DNA from: Hydrogenedens sp964549105
Lineage (GTDB): Bacteria; Hydrogenedentota; Hydrogenedentia; Hydrogenedentales; Hydrogenedentaceae
Assembly: GCA_964549105.1 (NCBI GenBank)
Contig: CAZJTZ010000001.1
Location: 62,001-126,000, forward strand
DNA: 64,000 nucleotides
Direction: 5' to 3'
How positions within the stretch are numbered: position 1 is the first letter of the stretch; each line of letters starts with the position of its first letter. Shown one piece after another: positions 37,076 to 46,611 of the stretch. Below the pieces are notes generated by a model. It saw nothing but the letters and a program-made list of their open reading frames with translations. It ran no database searches and had not been told where the DNA came from. The translations under genes were made by a program, and so were the position numbers.

Positions 37076-37169
37076 TTGAAAAGGAAGAGTTGGATTAAGG
37101 TCTAAGGCTTCTGTAAAATGTATACATTTATTATACATTTGCACAATTTACAACATAAGGAATAAATAA

Positions 37170-38168
37170 ATGAGTCCTCAGGTAAAAAAAGGTTGTTTGA
37201 TTTCAATTCTCATATTGTTGGTGGTTTTTATTCTTATTGCGACTGTAGTTATTTGGCAAATCAGTAAAAGTTATGGCTTATCGCAGGCACCCTACATACC
37301 CATTCCAGAAAAGATTGCTCCCAATGCCAGTTGCCAGATGGTGCTTCGTATCCCACCAGCTCTACCTATATTAGAAAGAGTCCTTCCATGGGAACAACTC
37401 AAAAATCAAACCTCTATCCCCCTACCCCATACAACAATTCCGATGGCTCTCCCCTATGAATTGGGCTTCTGGGCAACAACGGAATTTGCCAAAAGTCAGG
37501 TCTCTTTTACAATTGCTGTAAATGAGAAACGACTGGGTCCTATTGCTTACCAATTACTTCAAGATGAACAACCCTGGAAACAAATCTCTCAAATTACATG
37601 GGATAAAGAAGGTTTACAATATATTCCACGCGGTTATTTATCTCTCTCCGGGTCAATAAAAATTCCTGACGGGGTAGAAGAACGGATATTAAAAGATTGG
37701 ACTTCTGAAAAAAAACCTATTCAAAAATTATCCCCTGAATCGAAACATCTCTGTGAAATACAACTTGATTCCACAAGCGGGGATTTTTTAGTGTGGACAG
37801 CCTGTATCCTCAATGCACAGGGGGTTTCCTGGGAGGAGGAACTAAAGAATAATCAATATGCAGGTATGGCTTATGAAATTATAAAAAAAATGAAGCAACT
37901 AAATATTACAGTAGACCCCTCTACCAATCCAGACGAACTTATGTTAAAGGTAGCACTAAAAGCAGACCCCGAATCACAAGGGACATTAGAATTCTTTATC
38001 TCAGGGATGGGCTTGCCTATGGCTCAAGATTATCTAAAAAGTCAATTGGGGATGACTCTGGAAGGGAAACTCTCCTGGAATAGCACAGACAGTGCGTTAG
38101 AGGGTGATTTGACCTTAAAAAACTTTGAACCTTTTTTTAAGTCTAAATTATCTTCACTTATTCGATAA
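37170..38168 (+). CDS. Unknown protein with one N-terminal membrane anchor
   Basis: 332 residues with no recognised family. A Lys-bounded hydrophobic segment at about 10-31 (CLISILILLVVFILIATVVI) suggests a membrane anchor with an outer domain. The outer part contains IPEKIAPNASCQMVLRIPPA, a beta-rich middle, and a C-terminal ALEGDLTLKNFEPFF. A Cys directly after the N-terminal KKG is not a convincing lipobox. It follows the 36125 gene and ends nine bases from the convergent recR. The ribosome site AAGGAAT is good. Confidence 0.75.
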   Translation: MSPQVKKGCLISILILLVVFILIATVVIWQISKSYGLSQAPYIPIPEKIAPNASCQMVLRIPPALPILERVLPWEQLKNQTSIPLPHTTIPMALPYELGFWATTEFAKSQVSFTIAVNEKRLGPIAYQLLQDEQPWKQISQITWDKEGLQYIPRGYLSLSGSIKIPDGVEERILKDWTSEKKPIQKLSPESKHLCEIQLDSTSGDFLVWTACILNAQGVSWEEELKNNQYAGMAYEIIKKMKQLNITVDPSTNPDELMLKVALKADPESQGTLEFFISGMGLPMAQDYLKSQLGMTLEGKLSWNSTDSALEGDLTLKNFEPFFKSKLSSLIR

Positions 38169-38177
38169 GAAAAAAAA

Positions 38178-38780
38178 CTAATCTAAAACTTTTCTGCCCT
38201 CTAGAGCCTGCCGAAGGGTATAATCGTCTGTTAACTCCAAACCCGCACCCATAGGAACCCCGTGCGCGATGCGTGTAACTTTTATCCCTAACGGTTTTAA
38301 TTGATGTGCAATATACATAGCCGTAGCCTCGCCCTCACTTGTAGCACTGGTGGCAATAATAAGTTCCTTTACCCCTTTTGTCACAACCTTATGGAATAGA
38401 CGGGAAAGTCCCAACTCTTCCGGACCAATACCATCCAGAGGACTTACCAGCCCATTTAACACATAATACTTTCCTCGAAAGGCCCCCGAACGTTCAATGG
38501 CTATCACTCCAGACGGTTTTTCAACGACACAAAGCAATCCCCCATCACGCTCCGTAGAATCACAAATAGAACAGGGGTCAGTCTCACTAAAATCCTGACA
38601 TTCAGAACAACGCTTTATCTGTGAACGAACCCCAGAAATTATGCCAACAAATTCTTTAACTTCTTTTTCAGTAGAGGATAGAATATGTAAGGCATACCGC
38701 TCCGCTGTTTTCTTCCCTACACCGGGCAATTTACGAAAAGCATTTACGAGATTTTCAAAAAGTTTATTATTGAGCAACAT
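38178..38780 (-). CDS. recR: Recombination mediator protein RecR
   Basis: 200 residues, complete. The N-terminal helix-hairpin-helix is LPGVGKKTAERYALHIL (about 18-34). A four-Cys zinc finger follows (CSECQDFSETDPCSIC), then a Toprim domain starting at LLCVVEKPSGVIAIERSG. RecR works with RecO/RecF to load RecA on gaps. dnaX and ybaB, its usual neighbours, are absent; it follows def by 45 bases. The ribosome site is poor. Confidence 0.96.
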   Translation of the reverse strand: MLLNNKLFENLVNAFRKLPGVGKKTAERYALHILSSTEKEVKEFVGIISGVRSQIKRCSECQDFSETDPCSICDSTERDGGLLCVVEKPSGVIAIERSGAFRGKYYVLNGLVSPLDGIGPEELGLSRLFHKVVTKGVKELIIATSATSEGEATAMYIAHQLKPLGIKVTRIAHGVPMGAGLELTDDYTLRQALEGRKVLD

Positions 38781-38825
38781 GACATAGAATTATTAAAGAA
38801 ATGACACTTCTCAATGAGGCCAATT

Positions 38826-39341
38826 TTAACCCCGCTGAATTTCAGACAAAAGTTTTTTCCGAATTCTGAACCATTCTTGAAATTTTTCTTCACGGGTAAT
38901 CACATCAATACGGTCAAGGAAAACGAGACCCTGCAAATGGTCATATTCATGTTGAATTATCCTTGACAAAAAATCCTCAGCTTCAAATTCCATTTTTTTA
39001 CCCCGAGGACTGTAAGCCTTAACCTTTATTCGAGATGCCCTGGGAACGACTGCATAAACCTGGGGTAGACTAAGACAACCCTCTTCTCCCTCAATTCGTT
39101 CCCCTTGCAGGATAAGTGTTGGATTCACAAGGCATATTGGCTTTGTTTCTGGTTCATGCACCACCACAATTTGTTTTAATAGCCCTATTTGCGGTCCTGC
39201 CAGTCCCACTCCATCATACGCTATCATTGTCTCAAACATATCTTGGGCCAAATCCATAACATCAGATGTAATATGGTCAAACGGTTCAGCCACAGATGTT
39301 AATGGCTCATCAGGATACAAAACCAAATCTAAAATCGCCAT
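38826..39341 (-). CDS. def: Peptide deformylase
   Basis: 171 residues. The three family motifs are present: GVGLAGPQIG (with Gly where many have Ala), EGCLSLP with the metal-binding Cys, and QHEYDHLQG with the HExxH core. It removes the formyl group from new proteins. Good ribosome site AGAGGT. The gene lies between dnaA (171 bases upstream) and recR in the same direction; fmt is not adjacent. Confidence 0.97.
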   Translation of the reverse strand: MAILDLVLYPDEPLTSVAEPFDHITSDVMDLAQDMFETMIAYDGVGLAGPQIGLLKQIVVVHEPETKPICLVNPTLILQGERIEGEEGCLSLPQVYAVVPRASRIKVKAYSPRGKKMEFEAEDFLSRIIQHEYDHLQGLVFLDRIDVITREEKFQEWFRIRKKLLSEIQRG

Positions 39342-39512
39342 TGTCTTATTACCTCTCTATAAAAATTATCAATTCACAAAACAAACATTTATCTAATCTA
39401 TAAATATAAAAATTGCTTTATATTATAGCAAATTTATCTCCTTAGGTCAATAACAATTTTTATACCTTCATTATTCCGTTTTTTCAAGTTTTTACAACAC
39501 TATTTTCTGAAT

Positions 39513-40895
39513 TTATTCACCTTTTAACTTTTTTAATAACGATTCAAACACCTTATAGGTTTCACCTTTCCCTCGTAATTCTTGTTCTACCCGCTCACAG
39601 GAATGAAGTACAGTTGTATGGTCTTTTCCACCAAATAACTCACCAATATAACTCAGAGAGAGGCTGGGTATAAGCAAACGACACAAATACATCCCCATTT
39701 GCCTGGGCAATACATATTGCTTTTTTCGACATCTCCCCTTCAAATCAACCAATCTCACATCAAACGCTTCTGCAACTGCCCGAAGTATCGCCTCTGGAGT
39801 AACACAAGGAGTCTGACTACGGTCTTCAATATCCTTTACAACCTGTTCTGCCTGCTCCAAGGTAATTTTACCATTTCCACGCAACTTCATTAACGCAATC
39901 ACACCTGTTAATGCCCCTTCTAACTGACGCACATTAGAAGTGATACTCCGTGCAATATACTCCAGAATAGTACCGTCAAGTTCATATCCCTTCTGAACCA
40001 ATTTGCTCTTTAGAATGGCTACACGGGTTTCAAAATCAGGTGGTTGCACATCCGCTACCAATCCCCATTCAAAACGGGAAACAAGACGACTCCCAATCCC
40101 TCTAATCTCCTTCGGACTCCCATCAGATGAAATAACTATCTGTTTATGCTGGTCAAATAATTCATTGAAGGTATGAAAAAACTCAATCTGTGTCGCCTCT
40201 TTTCCTGCAATGAAATGAATATCATCTATAAGCAAAATATCCACTTTACGATATTTCGCACGAAATTTGGATTGACTCCCATCTGAAATGCTCATGATTA
40301 ACTCATTTGTAAATTCCTCCGAGGTTACATACATCACCTTTTTCGATGGGTCTCTACGCAACAACTGATGTCCTATCCCTTGCATCAAATGGGTCTTGCC
40401 CAAACCTGTCATTCCATAAATAAACAAAGGATTGTAATTCTCCCCCGGTCTTTCGGAAACGGCCTTTGCCGCCGCATACGCAAACTCGTTTCCATGACCT
40501 ACTACAAAATTCTCAAAAGTATAGTTTGGATTCATACGCACATTATTCTGCGAAGCATAAACCCTTTTCTCGACCTTCTTCTCCTGAACCTTCTTTTCTA
40601 ATTCCGTTATATCTTTTCGTCCTTCCAGTTTTGAATTGTCCTCCGGCTGAATAGAAAAATCTACTGCAATCTCTTTTTGAAAAACCTGACGAACCGCCGT
40701 GTCTAAAGCCTCTCCATAATGCTCCCGAAGCCAGGAAAGGAAAAACTCATTCGGAACGGAAAGAGTAAGCCTTTTCCCATCATATCCACTAAAATAGACA
40801 TGTGAAAACCAATGTTCACAAACCTGGGGTTCCAACATTTCCCCAAGATAATCCAATACCTGAACCCATAGAGTATCTTCTGTTTGAAAAGACAT
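39513..40895 (-). CDS. dnaA: Chromosomal replication initiator DnaA
   Basis: 460 residues. Domain I covers about 1-80. The AAA+ core has Walker A YGMTGLGKTHLMQGIG and Walker B ILLIDDIHF. The DNA-binding domain IV ends with the DnaA signature GGKDHTTVLHSCERVEQEL. Ribosome site AAGGAAAG. dnaN, recF and gyrB are not adjacent; the neighbours are a MazG-like gene and def. No convincing DnaA-box cluster was found directly beside it. Confidence 0.97.
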   Translation of the reverse strand: MSFQTEDTLWVQVLDYLGEMLEPQVCEHWFSHVYFSGYDGKRLTLSVPNEFFLSWLREHYGEALDTAVRQVFQKEIAVDFSIQPEDNSKLEGRKDITELEKKVQEKKVEKRVYASQNNVRMNPNYTFENFVVGHGNEFAYAAAKAVSERPGENYNPLFIYGMTGLGKTHLMQGIGHQLLRRDPSKKVMYVTSEEFTNELIMSISDGSQSKFRAKYRKVDILLIDDIHFIAGKEATQIEFFHTFNELFDQHKQIVISSDGSPKEIRGIGSRLVSRFEWGLVADVQPPDFETRVAILKSKLVQKGYELDGTILEYIARSITSNVRQLEGALTGVIALMKLRGNGKITLEQAEQVVKDIEDRSQTPCVTPEAILRAVAEAFDVRLVDLKGRCRKKQYVLPRQMGMYLCRLLIPSLSLSYIGELFGGKDHTTVLHSCERVEQELRGKGETYKVFESLLKKLKGE

Positions 40896-40955
40896 ATATT
40901 CTTTCCTTCAAAAATTTATTTTTTTATAATTCCAAAAAATTAATTCCGTATTTTA

Positions 40956-41375
40956 TCACAAAACTAAATTATTTGATTTCTCTTCGCACTTAACCTGATT
41001 CCATAATTGGTCTAAATATTCAATTCTCTCCTTCTGACCTTCTGGTAGAACGGTTATCATCTTTTGCACCTTCTCCCATCGCCTACAAAAAGTCTCACAA
41101 GCAATATGAAGACATTCTATCGGGTCTACCTTCAAATATTGAGCCAGATGTAAACAAACCAGATACAAATCACCTATCTCTTTTTTTATTTTCTTATGGT
41201 CTTGTATCTGTATCTCTTTTTCTATCTCACCTACTTCTTCTCGAATTTTGTCTAAAATCCCTTCAACCTCTACCCATTCAAAACCCATATCACTCGCCTG
41301 CTTTTGTATCTCTAATGCATGAGATAAAACAGAAAAGACAAAATTTACATCTTTACAATCTTCATAAGAACCCAT
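40956..41375 (-). CDS. MazG-like nucleotide pyrophosphohydrolase
   Basis: 139 residues, a single MazG domain, half the length of E. coli MazG. The metal ligands are seen in DKIREEVGEIEKEI (ExxE type) and KKEIGDLYLVCLHLAQ (ExxD type), followed by HIACETFCRRWEKV. The family hydrolyses (d)NTPs to monophosphates. An excellent ribosome site AAGGAGGT precedes the ATG. It is 60 bases upstream of dnaA in the same direction and may be co-transcribed with it; sanitising the nucleotide pool would fit but is inference. Confidence 0.85.
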   Translation of the reverse strand: MGSYEDCKDVNFVFSVLSHALEIQKQASDMGFEWVEVEGILDKIREEVGEIEKEIQIQDHKKIKKEIGDLYLVCLHLAQYLKVDPIECLHIACETFCRRWEKVQKMITVLPEGQKERIEYLDQLWNQVKCEEKSNNLVL

Positions 41376-41753
41376 TCAAAAAACCTCCTTGACATTCCAA
41401 AACATCATTGCCCTAAAAAACTTTATCATGGTATTAAAACTCCCCTTTGCCCAAAACTTTCAATTAAACTTAATTAAACTTATAAACAAATATAGCATGC
41501 AAAAACTCAAAATTCAAGATGGCTTTTTTAAACTTCATAAGTAATTAAAAAAGAATAAGTTAAGTATGGAGATTTCGCTGCATTTTCAAATAGCGAAATT
41601 TATATACAAACAGATATATATAAATATAAATATGTTTATATATGTGTATATAACTGCACATATATATAAAACATCGAAATATCACTTAAAACACACTAAC
41701 TGATAAACATATAGTATCAGAGACAAATACAAAAAATTAAAAGAAATAAAAAC
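41376..41753. other. AT-rich intergenic region upstream of the mazG-dnaA block
   Basis: About 380 bases without a gene. It includes a run of almost pure A/T with TATATA steps (about 41600-41670) and a hairpin ATTTCGCT-12-AGCGAAAT at 41572-41599. TGTGTATAT near 41650 is one base away from a DnaA-box reverse complement. The region could hold the mazG-dnaA promoter or an origin, but the evidence is thin. Confidence 0.5.
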
Positions 41754-41893
41754 AGAGTCTGTCTAAAAAGTCCTTTTTGAAAAATTTATGCAAAAACCAG
41801 TGTCTTTTGTATTGATATATGATTGTTTGCATTCGCATTTGTTTGTTTTTAAATCGCCAGAATTGGCTTAAATTGACTTTTTAGACAGACTCT
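41754..41893. mobile_element. MITE-like element with 19-bp perfect terminal inverted repeats
   Basis: 140 bases bounded by AGAGTCTGTCTAAAAAGTC (41754-41772) and its exact reverse complement (41875-41893). The interior codes for nothing. Ends of this kind (GTCTGTCTAAAAAGTC) resemble those of insertion sequences in other bacteria, so it is probably a non-autonomous derivative of an IS. No clear target duplication is seen. The right end reaches the stop codon of the oxidoreductase at 41893. Confidence 0.65.
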
Positions 41894-43125
41894 TAATTTT
41901 CTATTGGACAGAGGTGTTGTAAATCTATTGAATATGGTTTGCCATTTTCTTGAATGGATTTATGGGCTAATTCGTCGATAAGTTCGTTATAGTATGAATT
42001 CTTTGGTGTAGCAATAATTCCAAGTTCATCTATATTTTTAATCTCTTCTAACTGTTTTTCTCTATCCTCAGTTTCGTCAATTTTCAAAACACAGTTTATC
42101 AGTTCTTCAATAGAGGTATACCCATATCCAACAGGTCTCAAGCCCGGACCGTTCCAGGGAATTAATTGAAAATAATCTGTATTTATAGTATAGAACTTCT
42201 TTGGGGGTTGTGATAATTCTTCATTGATACAATATGAAACACCACGGGACTGGTCGTCATGCCGAAGGGTTGCTGTGCAATCTGGATTTTCAAAATACAT
42301 TTCTAAACCTTGCTGATTACTACCTCCGCCCATGTCTGGATAGCCCAGACCATTTATAACGGATAAAATCCCTCCGTTTTCGTAAGTTACCCTACCATGC
42401 GACCACATATACCCGACCTTACCATTAGGGAATGGCTTCTTTATGCCTACAACAGATACAGCCGAAGGTTTTAATCCTGTAATGAAACTTACAAGGTCTA
42501 CATAATGACAACCTACATAGGTAAAGGGGTCTGTCGTATCGCAAGTAAACCAATTCTGGAAGTTGCTATGCCGATAATAATATGGCTCAATCATCTTTGC
42601 CTCGCCTATAACGAACTCACCATATAACCCTTTGCGATAGTTTTTCCTCGCTAATAGTGCACGGGTATCAAATCGCTTGTGATATTCTACGCCGACAAAA
42701 AGTTGTTTCTGCTTTGATAATTTTTCAATCTCAACCAGTTGGCTATAGGTTTGAACAAGGGGCTTGACACAGATTACATGCTGGTTTGCGTTGAGTGCTT
42801 CCATAATTGCAGGGTAGTGCAGGTGGTCAGGTAAAGCGACAAAGACGCATTGCCTCGGCGGTAAAGACTGAACCGCTTCCTTGTATAATTCTGGATAATA
42901 CTCGGTTTCTGGAGTATCAAACGATGGAAAAGGAGTAAAAGCCTGACCTGGAAAGGATTCATTTATGACTGCACTCTCTTTTAATGCTTTTAAGGGAGTT
43001 AAATGTCGGGCACAAATAGAAATGTTCCCAATTTTCCCCATTCTTTGCAAATGATATAAACTGGGTAATATCTGGTCATGAACTATCATCCCTCCACCCA
43101 GAATGAGAACTTTTTTTTTGGTCAT
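41893..43125 (-). CDS. Gfo/Idh/MocA family oxidoreductase
   Basis: 410 residues. The Rossmann start is VLILGGGMIVHDQ. The usual EKP appears as VKPLVQT (CVKPL), with Val in place of Glu. The catalytic-region GCHYVDLVSFITGLKP follows. Its stop codon coincides with the right end of the inverted-repeat element. The PPIase gene is 16 bases upstream and a second oxidoreductase precedes that, so the three form one transcription unit. Ribosome site AGGAAC. The substrate is unknown. Confidence 0.88.
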   Translation of the reverse strand: MTKKKVLILGGGMIVHDQILPSLYHLQRMGKIGNISICARHLTPLKALKESAVINESFPGQAFTPFPSFDTPETEYYPELYKEAVQSLPPRQCVFVALPDHLHYPAIMEALNANQHVICVKPLVQTYSQLVEIEKLSKQKQLFVGVEYHKRFDTRALLARKNYRKGLYGEFVIGEAKMIEPYYYRHSNFQNWFTCDTTDPFTYVGCHYVDLVSFITGLKPSAVSVVGIKKPFPNGKVGYMWSHGRVTYENGGILSVINGLGYPDMGGGSNQQGLEMYFENPDCTATLRHDDQSRGVSYCINEELSQPPKKFYTINTDYFQLIPWNGPGLRPVGYGYTSIEELINCVLKIDETEDREKQLEEIKNIDELGIIATPKNSYYNELIDELAHKSIQENGKPYSIDLQHLCPIEN

Positions 43126-43141
43126 AGCAAGTTCCTGCGTT

Positions 43142-44134
43142 TTAATTCTTGTAATAATAAGTAACAGTTATCTCTTTTTGTAATTTTTCTAATTCTTGCT
43201 GCAATATATCTCTGACCCTGTCACTCACCAGCCTTTGTTTAAGCCCCTTCTCCATTTTATTAAATGAGATAGTCCCACCAACAGTATTTTTTGCCAAAAT
43301 TTTTATAATGTTCCACCCGTTTCGGGTGCGAAAAGGTTGGGATACACTCCCGACAGGAAGCATTACTAAACAATGCTTTATTTCAGGTGATACTTGTTTC
43401 AAGGGCATTTCATAATAGGTATAGTTTTGTTTTGACGAAAAGGGGTCCTGAGAATATTGCTTTGCGAGGAGGAAAAAGTCCTCTCCTTCCTGAATACTTT
43501 GATAAATTTTATATGCTTTTTTTTCTGTCTCGGGACTACCTACAAAATCAAGAAGTAAAATGTTTGCAAAATCATAAGTATCCGTAGTCCTCTTTGCTGC
43601 ACCTGAACGGGCAAGTTTTTGATATGCTTCTTCAACCTCTTTGTCAGAGACTGAAACCGTTTCTTCAATCTTTTTCATATATTTTTCTACAATGATTTTT
43701 TTCTTTATTTGCTCCTTCATATAATCGTCAGTTAAATTGAATGATTTTAACCAGCGTTGATATTCCTTGTCTCCACCCAATAGGTTTATCCCGTCATCAT
43801 AACTTTTTTTAAATTCTTCATCAGAATATGAAATATTTTCACGCGTAGCCAGAAGAAAAACCAATGTCTGTTCAACAATTTCATTCAGAACCCTCTTTTG
43901 AAAACCTTCGAGAAATTGTGGAGACAACGGATAACTACTTTTCTGTAATTCCAACTGACGATATTGGAGATAGGACTGGTAGTCTGCCTCAGTGACTTTT
44001 TCAGGACCTACCTGCACAAGAACTTTCTCATTAGGCGATTGAGAACTGCTTGTTTCTGCTGAGGCAGGATAAAAACATGTTAATAGGACTATGACATAAC
44101 AAAGATTGAACAATATAATTCTAAAATATAACAT
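43142..44134 (-). CDS. Exported parvulin-type peptidyl-prolyl isomerase
   Basis: 330 residues, SurA/PrsA-like. A signal peptide ends near residue 26 (FYPASAETS). A SurA-like N-terminal chaperone domain covers about 35-175, and one parvulin (rotamase) domain lies at about 185-285, containing YDFANILLLDF, AKQYSQDPFSS and VSQPFRTRNGWNIIKI. It probably helps fold outer-membrane or exported proteins in the periplasm. It is sandwiched between two cytoplasmic oxidoreductase genes, an unusual position. The ribosome site is weak. Confidence 0.88.
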   Translation of the reverse strand: MLYFRIILFNLCYVIVLLTCFYPASAETSSSQSPNEKVLVQVGPEKVTEADYQSYLQYRQLELQKSSYPLSPQFLEGFQKRVLNEIVEQTLVFLLATRENISYSDEEFKKSYDDGINLLGGDKEYQRWLKSFNLTDDYMKEQIKKKIIVEKYMKKIEETVSVSDKEVEEAYQKLARSGAAKRTTDTYDFANILLLDFVGSPETEKKAYKIYQSIQEGEDFFLLAKQYSQDPFSSKQNYTYYEMPLKQVSPEIKHCLVMLPVGSVSQPFRTRNGWNIIKILAKNTVGGTISFNKMEKGLKQRLVSDRVRDILQQELEKLQKEITVTYYYKN

Positions 44135-44185
44135 ATCTAAAAGACTATTTCCGAAATGTTCTGAATTGGGGTAAAAGGGAAAAGT

Positions 44186-45232
44186 TTACATATTGATAGG
44201 TTTTCCAAGTCGAGCCGATTTATAAATGGTCTCAATAAGTTCAACAGCATGTCTTCCTTCTCTACCATCCACAGTGGGTTTGCAACCTTTTAATATTGCT
44301 TGAGCAAAATCTTCAATCTGGCGGCGATGTCCTTCAATTTTTAAGGCGGATAATGGGTCACTTGCACCGGAACCCAATTCAGTTTCTTGAGCCATTAATT
44401 TCTCAACTTTTATATCAATGGGTTTCTTCTTCATAAATTGCCAGAAGATAAGTTTGCCATCTTCAAGAACTGCACTTCCTTCTGAGCCATGGACCTCAAT
44501 CCGTGCAGGATGTCCGGGCCAAGTAGCCGTACTACCTTCGATAACACCATACGCACCGTTCTGAAATTCAATAGTTGCCGTTGCTAAATCTTCCACTTCT
44601 AAACCTTCATGGACTATACACTGGGTCTGTGCAAATACCCTTTTCACCGGTCCCATAAACCAGAGAAGCAAATCTATTTGATGAATCCCCTGATTCATCA
44701 GAGCACCTCCACCATCTAATTTCCATGTTCCTCTCCATGACGCACTGGCATAATATTCCTTAGAACGAAACCATTTTATATAAGCATCACCCAAAACCAA
44801 TTTGCCAAACCGATTTTGCTCTACAGCCTGCTTGACTAATTTAGAACCTTCGGCAAAACGGCTCTGGAAAATACAACCTAAAAGAACACCTGCCTTGTCA
44901 GCAGCGTCAATAATACGGTCAATCCTTTTGGTAGTAACTTCCAGAGGCTTTTCAGAAAGGATATGTTTCCCTGCCTTTGCACAATCTTCGGCAATTTCTG
45001 CGCGTAATCCACTGGGAACACAGATACTTACTGCTTGTATATCTTTCCTTTCCAGCATCTTTCTATATTCGGTATAAGGCTCTACATTATATTGACTTGC
45101 TAATTTTAAAGCATTCTTTTCTACTACATCAGAAACGGCAATTAGTTTTGCATGAGGAGCCGCATGAATTGCAGCCGCATGAATCGGACCAATGTTTCCG
45201 CAACCAATAATCCCAAATCCAATCTTTTTCAT
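44186..45232 (-). CDS. Gfo/Idh/MocA family oxidoreductase
   Basis: 348 residues, the most typical of the three family members here. Rossmann motif GIIGCGNIGPIHA (6-18); EKP motif in HILSEKPLEVT. Substrate-side motif GGGALMNQGIHQIDLLLW with the catalytic His. Ribosome site AGGAG. First gene of the three-gene minus-strand unit ending at 41893. It probably acts on a sugar or inositol; no specific substrate can be named. Confidence 0.93.
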   Translation of the reverse strand: MKKIGFGIIGCGNIGPIHAAAIHAAPHAKLIAVSDVVEKNALKLASQYNVEPYTEYRKMLERKDIQAVSICVPSGLRAEIAEDCAKAGKHILSEKPLEVTTKRIDRIIDAADKAGVLLGCIFQSRFAEGSKLVKQAVEQNRFGKLVLGDAYIKWFRSKEYYASASWRGTWKLDGGGALMNQGIHQIDLLLWFMGPVKRVFAQTQCIVHEGLEVEDLATATIEFQNGAYGVIEGSTATWPGHPARIEVHGSEGSAVLEDGKLIFWQFMKKKPIDIKVEKLMAQETELGSGASDPLSALKIEGHRRQIEDFAQAILKGCKPTVDGREGRHAVELIETIYKSARLGKPINM

Positions 45233-45406
45233 ATCGTTTACTCCTGATTCTTGTAAAAAATTAACTTTTTTCTATATCCATTTGCACATTAAATAAATGT
45301 TCAGAAAAACGAAATACATCATAAATTATAACTATGCTATAATAGCAAATCCAACACAAGTATAGCAGTTTTATTAAAAGTGTAAAAGTGTAATAAGGAT
45401 ATATTA

Positions 45407-46588
45407 ATGAAATTGGCTTTACAATTTGGTGCGGGAAATATTGGTAGAGGCTTTTTGGGACAACTTTTTTATGAAAGTGGCTTTCATACCTTATTTGTAG
45501 ATGTTATCCCTGAAGTGGTTGAAGCAATAAATAGTAGAAAAAGTTACCCAATAACAATCATCGGTGAAAAAGAATATACAATTACTGTGGAAAATATAAG
45601 TGCAGTTCTACTTTCTGACCGAGATAAAGTAGTAAAAGCCATTGAAGAAGCCGAAATTGTAGCAACTGCCGTAGGCGCTAAAGGTATTTCCGATGTTATT
45701 TCCGCACTTGCAGAAGGAATAGCCAGACGATTACAAAATCCAATTATAAAACCCCTAAACATTATTATTTGTGAAAACTTGCCAGAACCAGGGCAAACAT
45801 TTTATAGGGAAATCGTTTCACACTTACCACAAAATTTAATAAAGCCTTTTGAAGAACATGTAGGGCTGGTTGAAGCGTCCATTGGCAGAATGGTTCCTAT
45901 TATGAAAGACAAAAACAAACAAGAGCACCCTCTGTTAGTTCGTGTAGAAGAATATTGCGAACTGCCTGTGGATAAAGACGCTTTTAAAGGAGATATTCCT
46001 CAGATTAAAGGTTTGAAGTTATGTAGTCCCTTTTCTGGTTATATTCACCGCAAATTATATATACACAATTTAACTCATGCTATCTGTGCTTATCTTGGCA
46101 GACTTAAAGGTTATACCTATATCTGGGAAAGTGTTGAAGATAAAGGGATTCGTCAAATAGCAAGAGACGCAGGACAGGAAAGTGCACAAGCAATAAATAA
46201 GTTAGATGGATTACCCTACAAGGAACTAATAGATTATATAGATGACCTGCTAATTCGATACAGCAATCGCCATTTAGGAGACCAGATAGAGCGTGTTGCA
46301 CGCGACCCTATTCGCAAGTTAAGTCCCGGTGAAAGGTTGGTAGGTTCAGCGACCTATTGCCTCAAAGCAGGGATAGAGCCTGAACATATCGCATTAGGGA
46401 TAGCAGCCGCAATATATTATGACGGAGAGGATGAATCCAGTCAAAAATTGAAAGAGATAAGAACGAAATACGGGGTGGAAGAGGTTTTGAAGACTATCTG
46501 TAAAATAGAAGCGTCAAGTTTTTTATTTGCTCAAATAAAAAAATCTATTGAAAAATTACAAGATATGAAATGGCTAAATCTTAAATAA
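45407..46588 (+). CDS. mtlD: Mannitol-1-phosphate 5-dehydrogenase family protein
   Basis: 393 residues of the long-chain mannitol dehydrogenase family. N-terminal FGAGNIGRGFLGQLFYESG is the NAD-binding motif typical of MtlD, and NLPEPGQTFYREI and GLVEASIGRMVPIM follow. It converts mannitol-1-phosphate and fructose-6-phosphate. No mannitol PTS gene is adjacent. It is the first gene of a plus-strand unit with E2 and E3 of an oxo-acid dehydrogenase complex (24 bases to E2). Ribosome site AAGGA. A related sugar-phosphate substrate is possible. Confidence 0.9.
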   Translation: MKLALQFGAGNIGRGFLGQLFYESGFHTLFVDVIPEVVEAINSRKSYPITIIGEKEYTITVENISAVLLSDRDKVVKAIEEAEIVATAVGAKGISDVISALAEGIARRLQNPIIKPLNIIICENLPEPGQTFYREIVSHLPQNLIKPFEEHVGLVEASIGRMVPIMKDKNKQEHPLLVRVEEYCELPVDKDAFKGDIPQIKGLKLCSPFSGYIHRKLYIHNLTHAICAYLGRLKGYTYIWESVEDKGIRQIARDAGQESAQAINKLDGLPYKELIDYIDDLLIRYSNRHLGDQIERVARDPIRKLSPGERLVGSATYCLKAGIEPEHIALGIAAAIYYDGEDESSQKLKEIRTKYGVEEVLKTICKIEASSFLFAQIKKSIEKLQDMKWLNLK

Positions 46589-46611
46589 AAAGTAAAGTAA
46601 GGAATACCACC

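Noticed and set aside
40956..41375. Truncated or frameshifted full-length mazG
   Set aside because: The single domain has its own excellent ribosome site and start, and single-domain MazG proteins are common.
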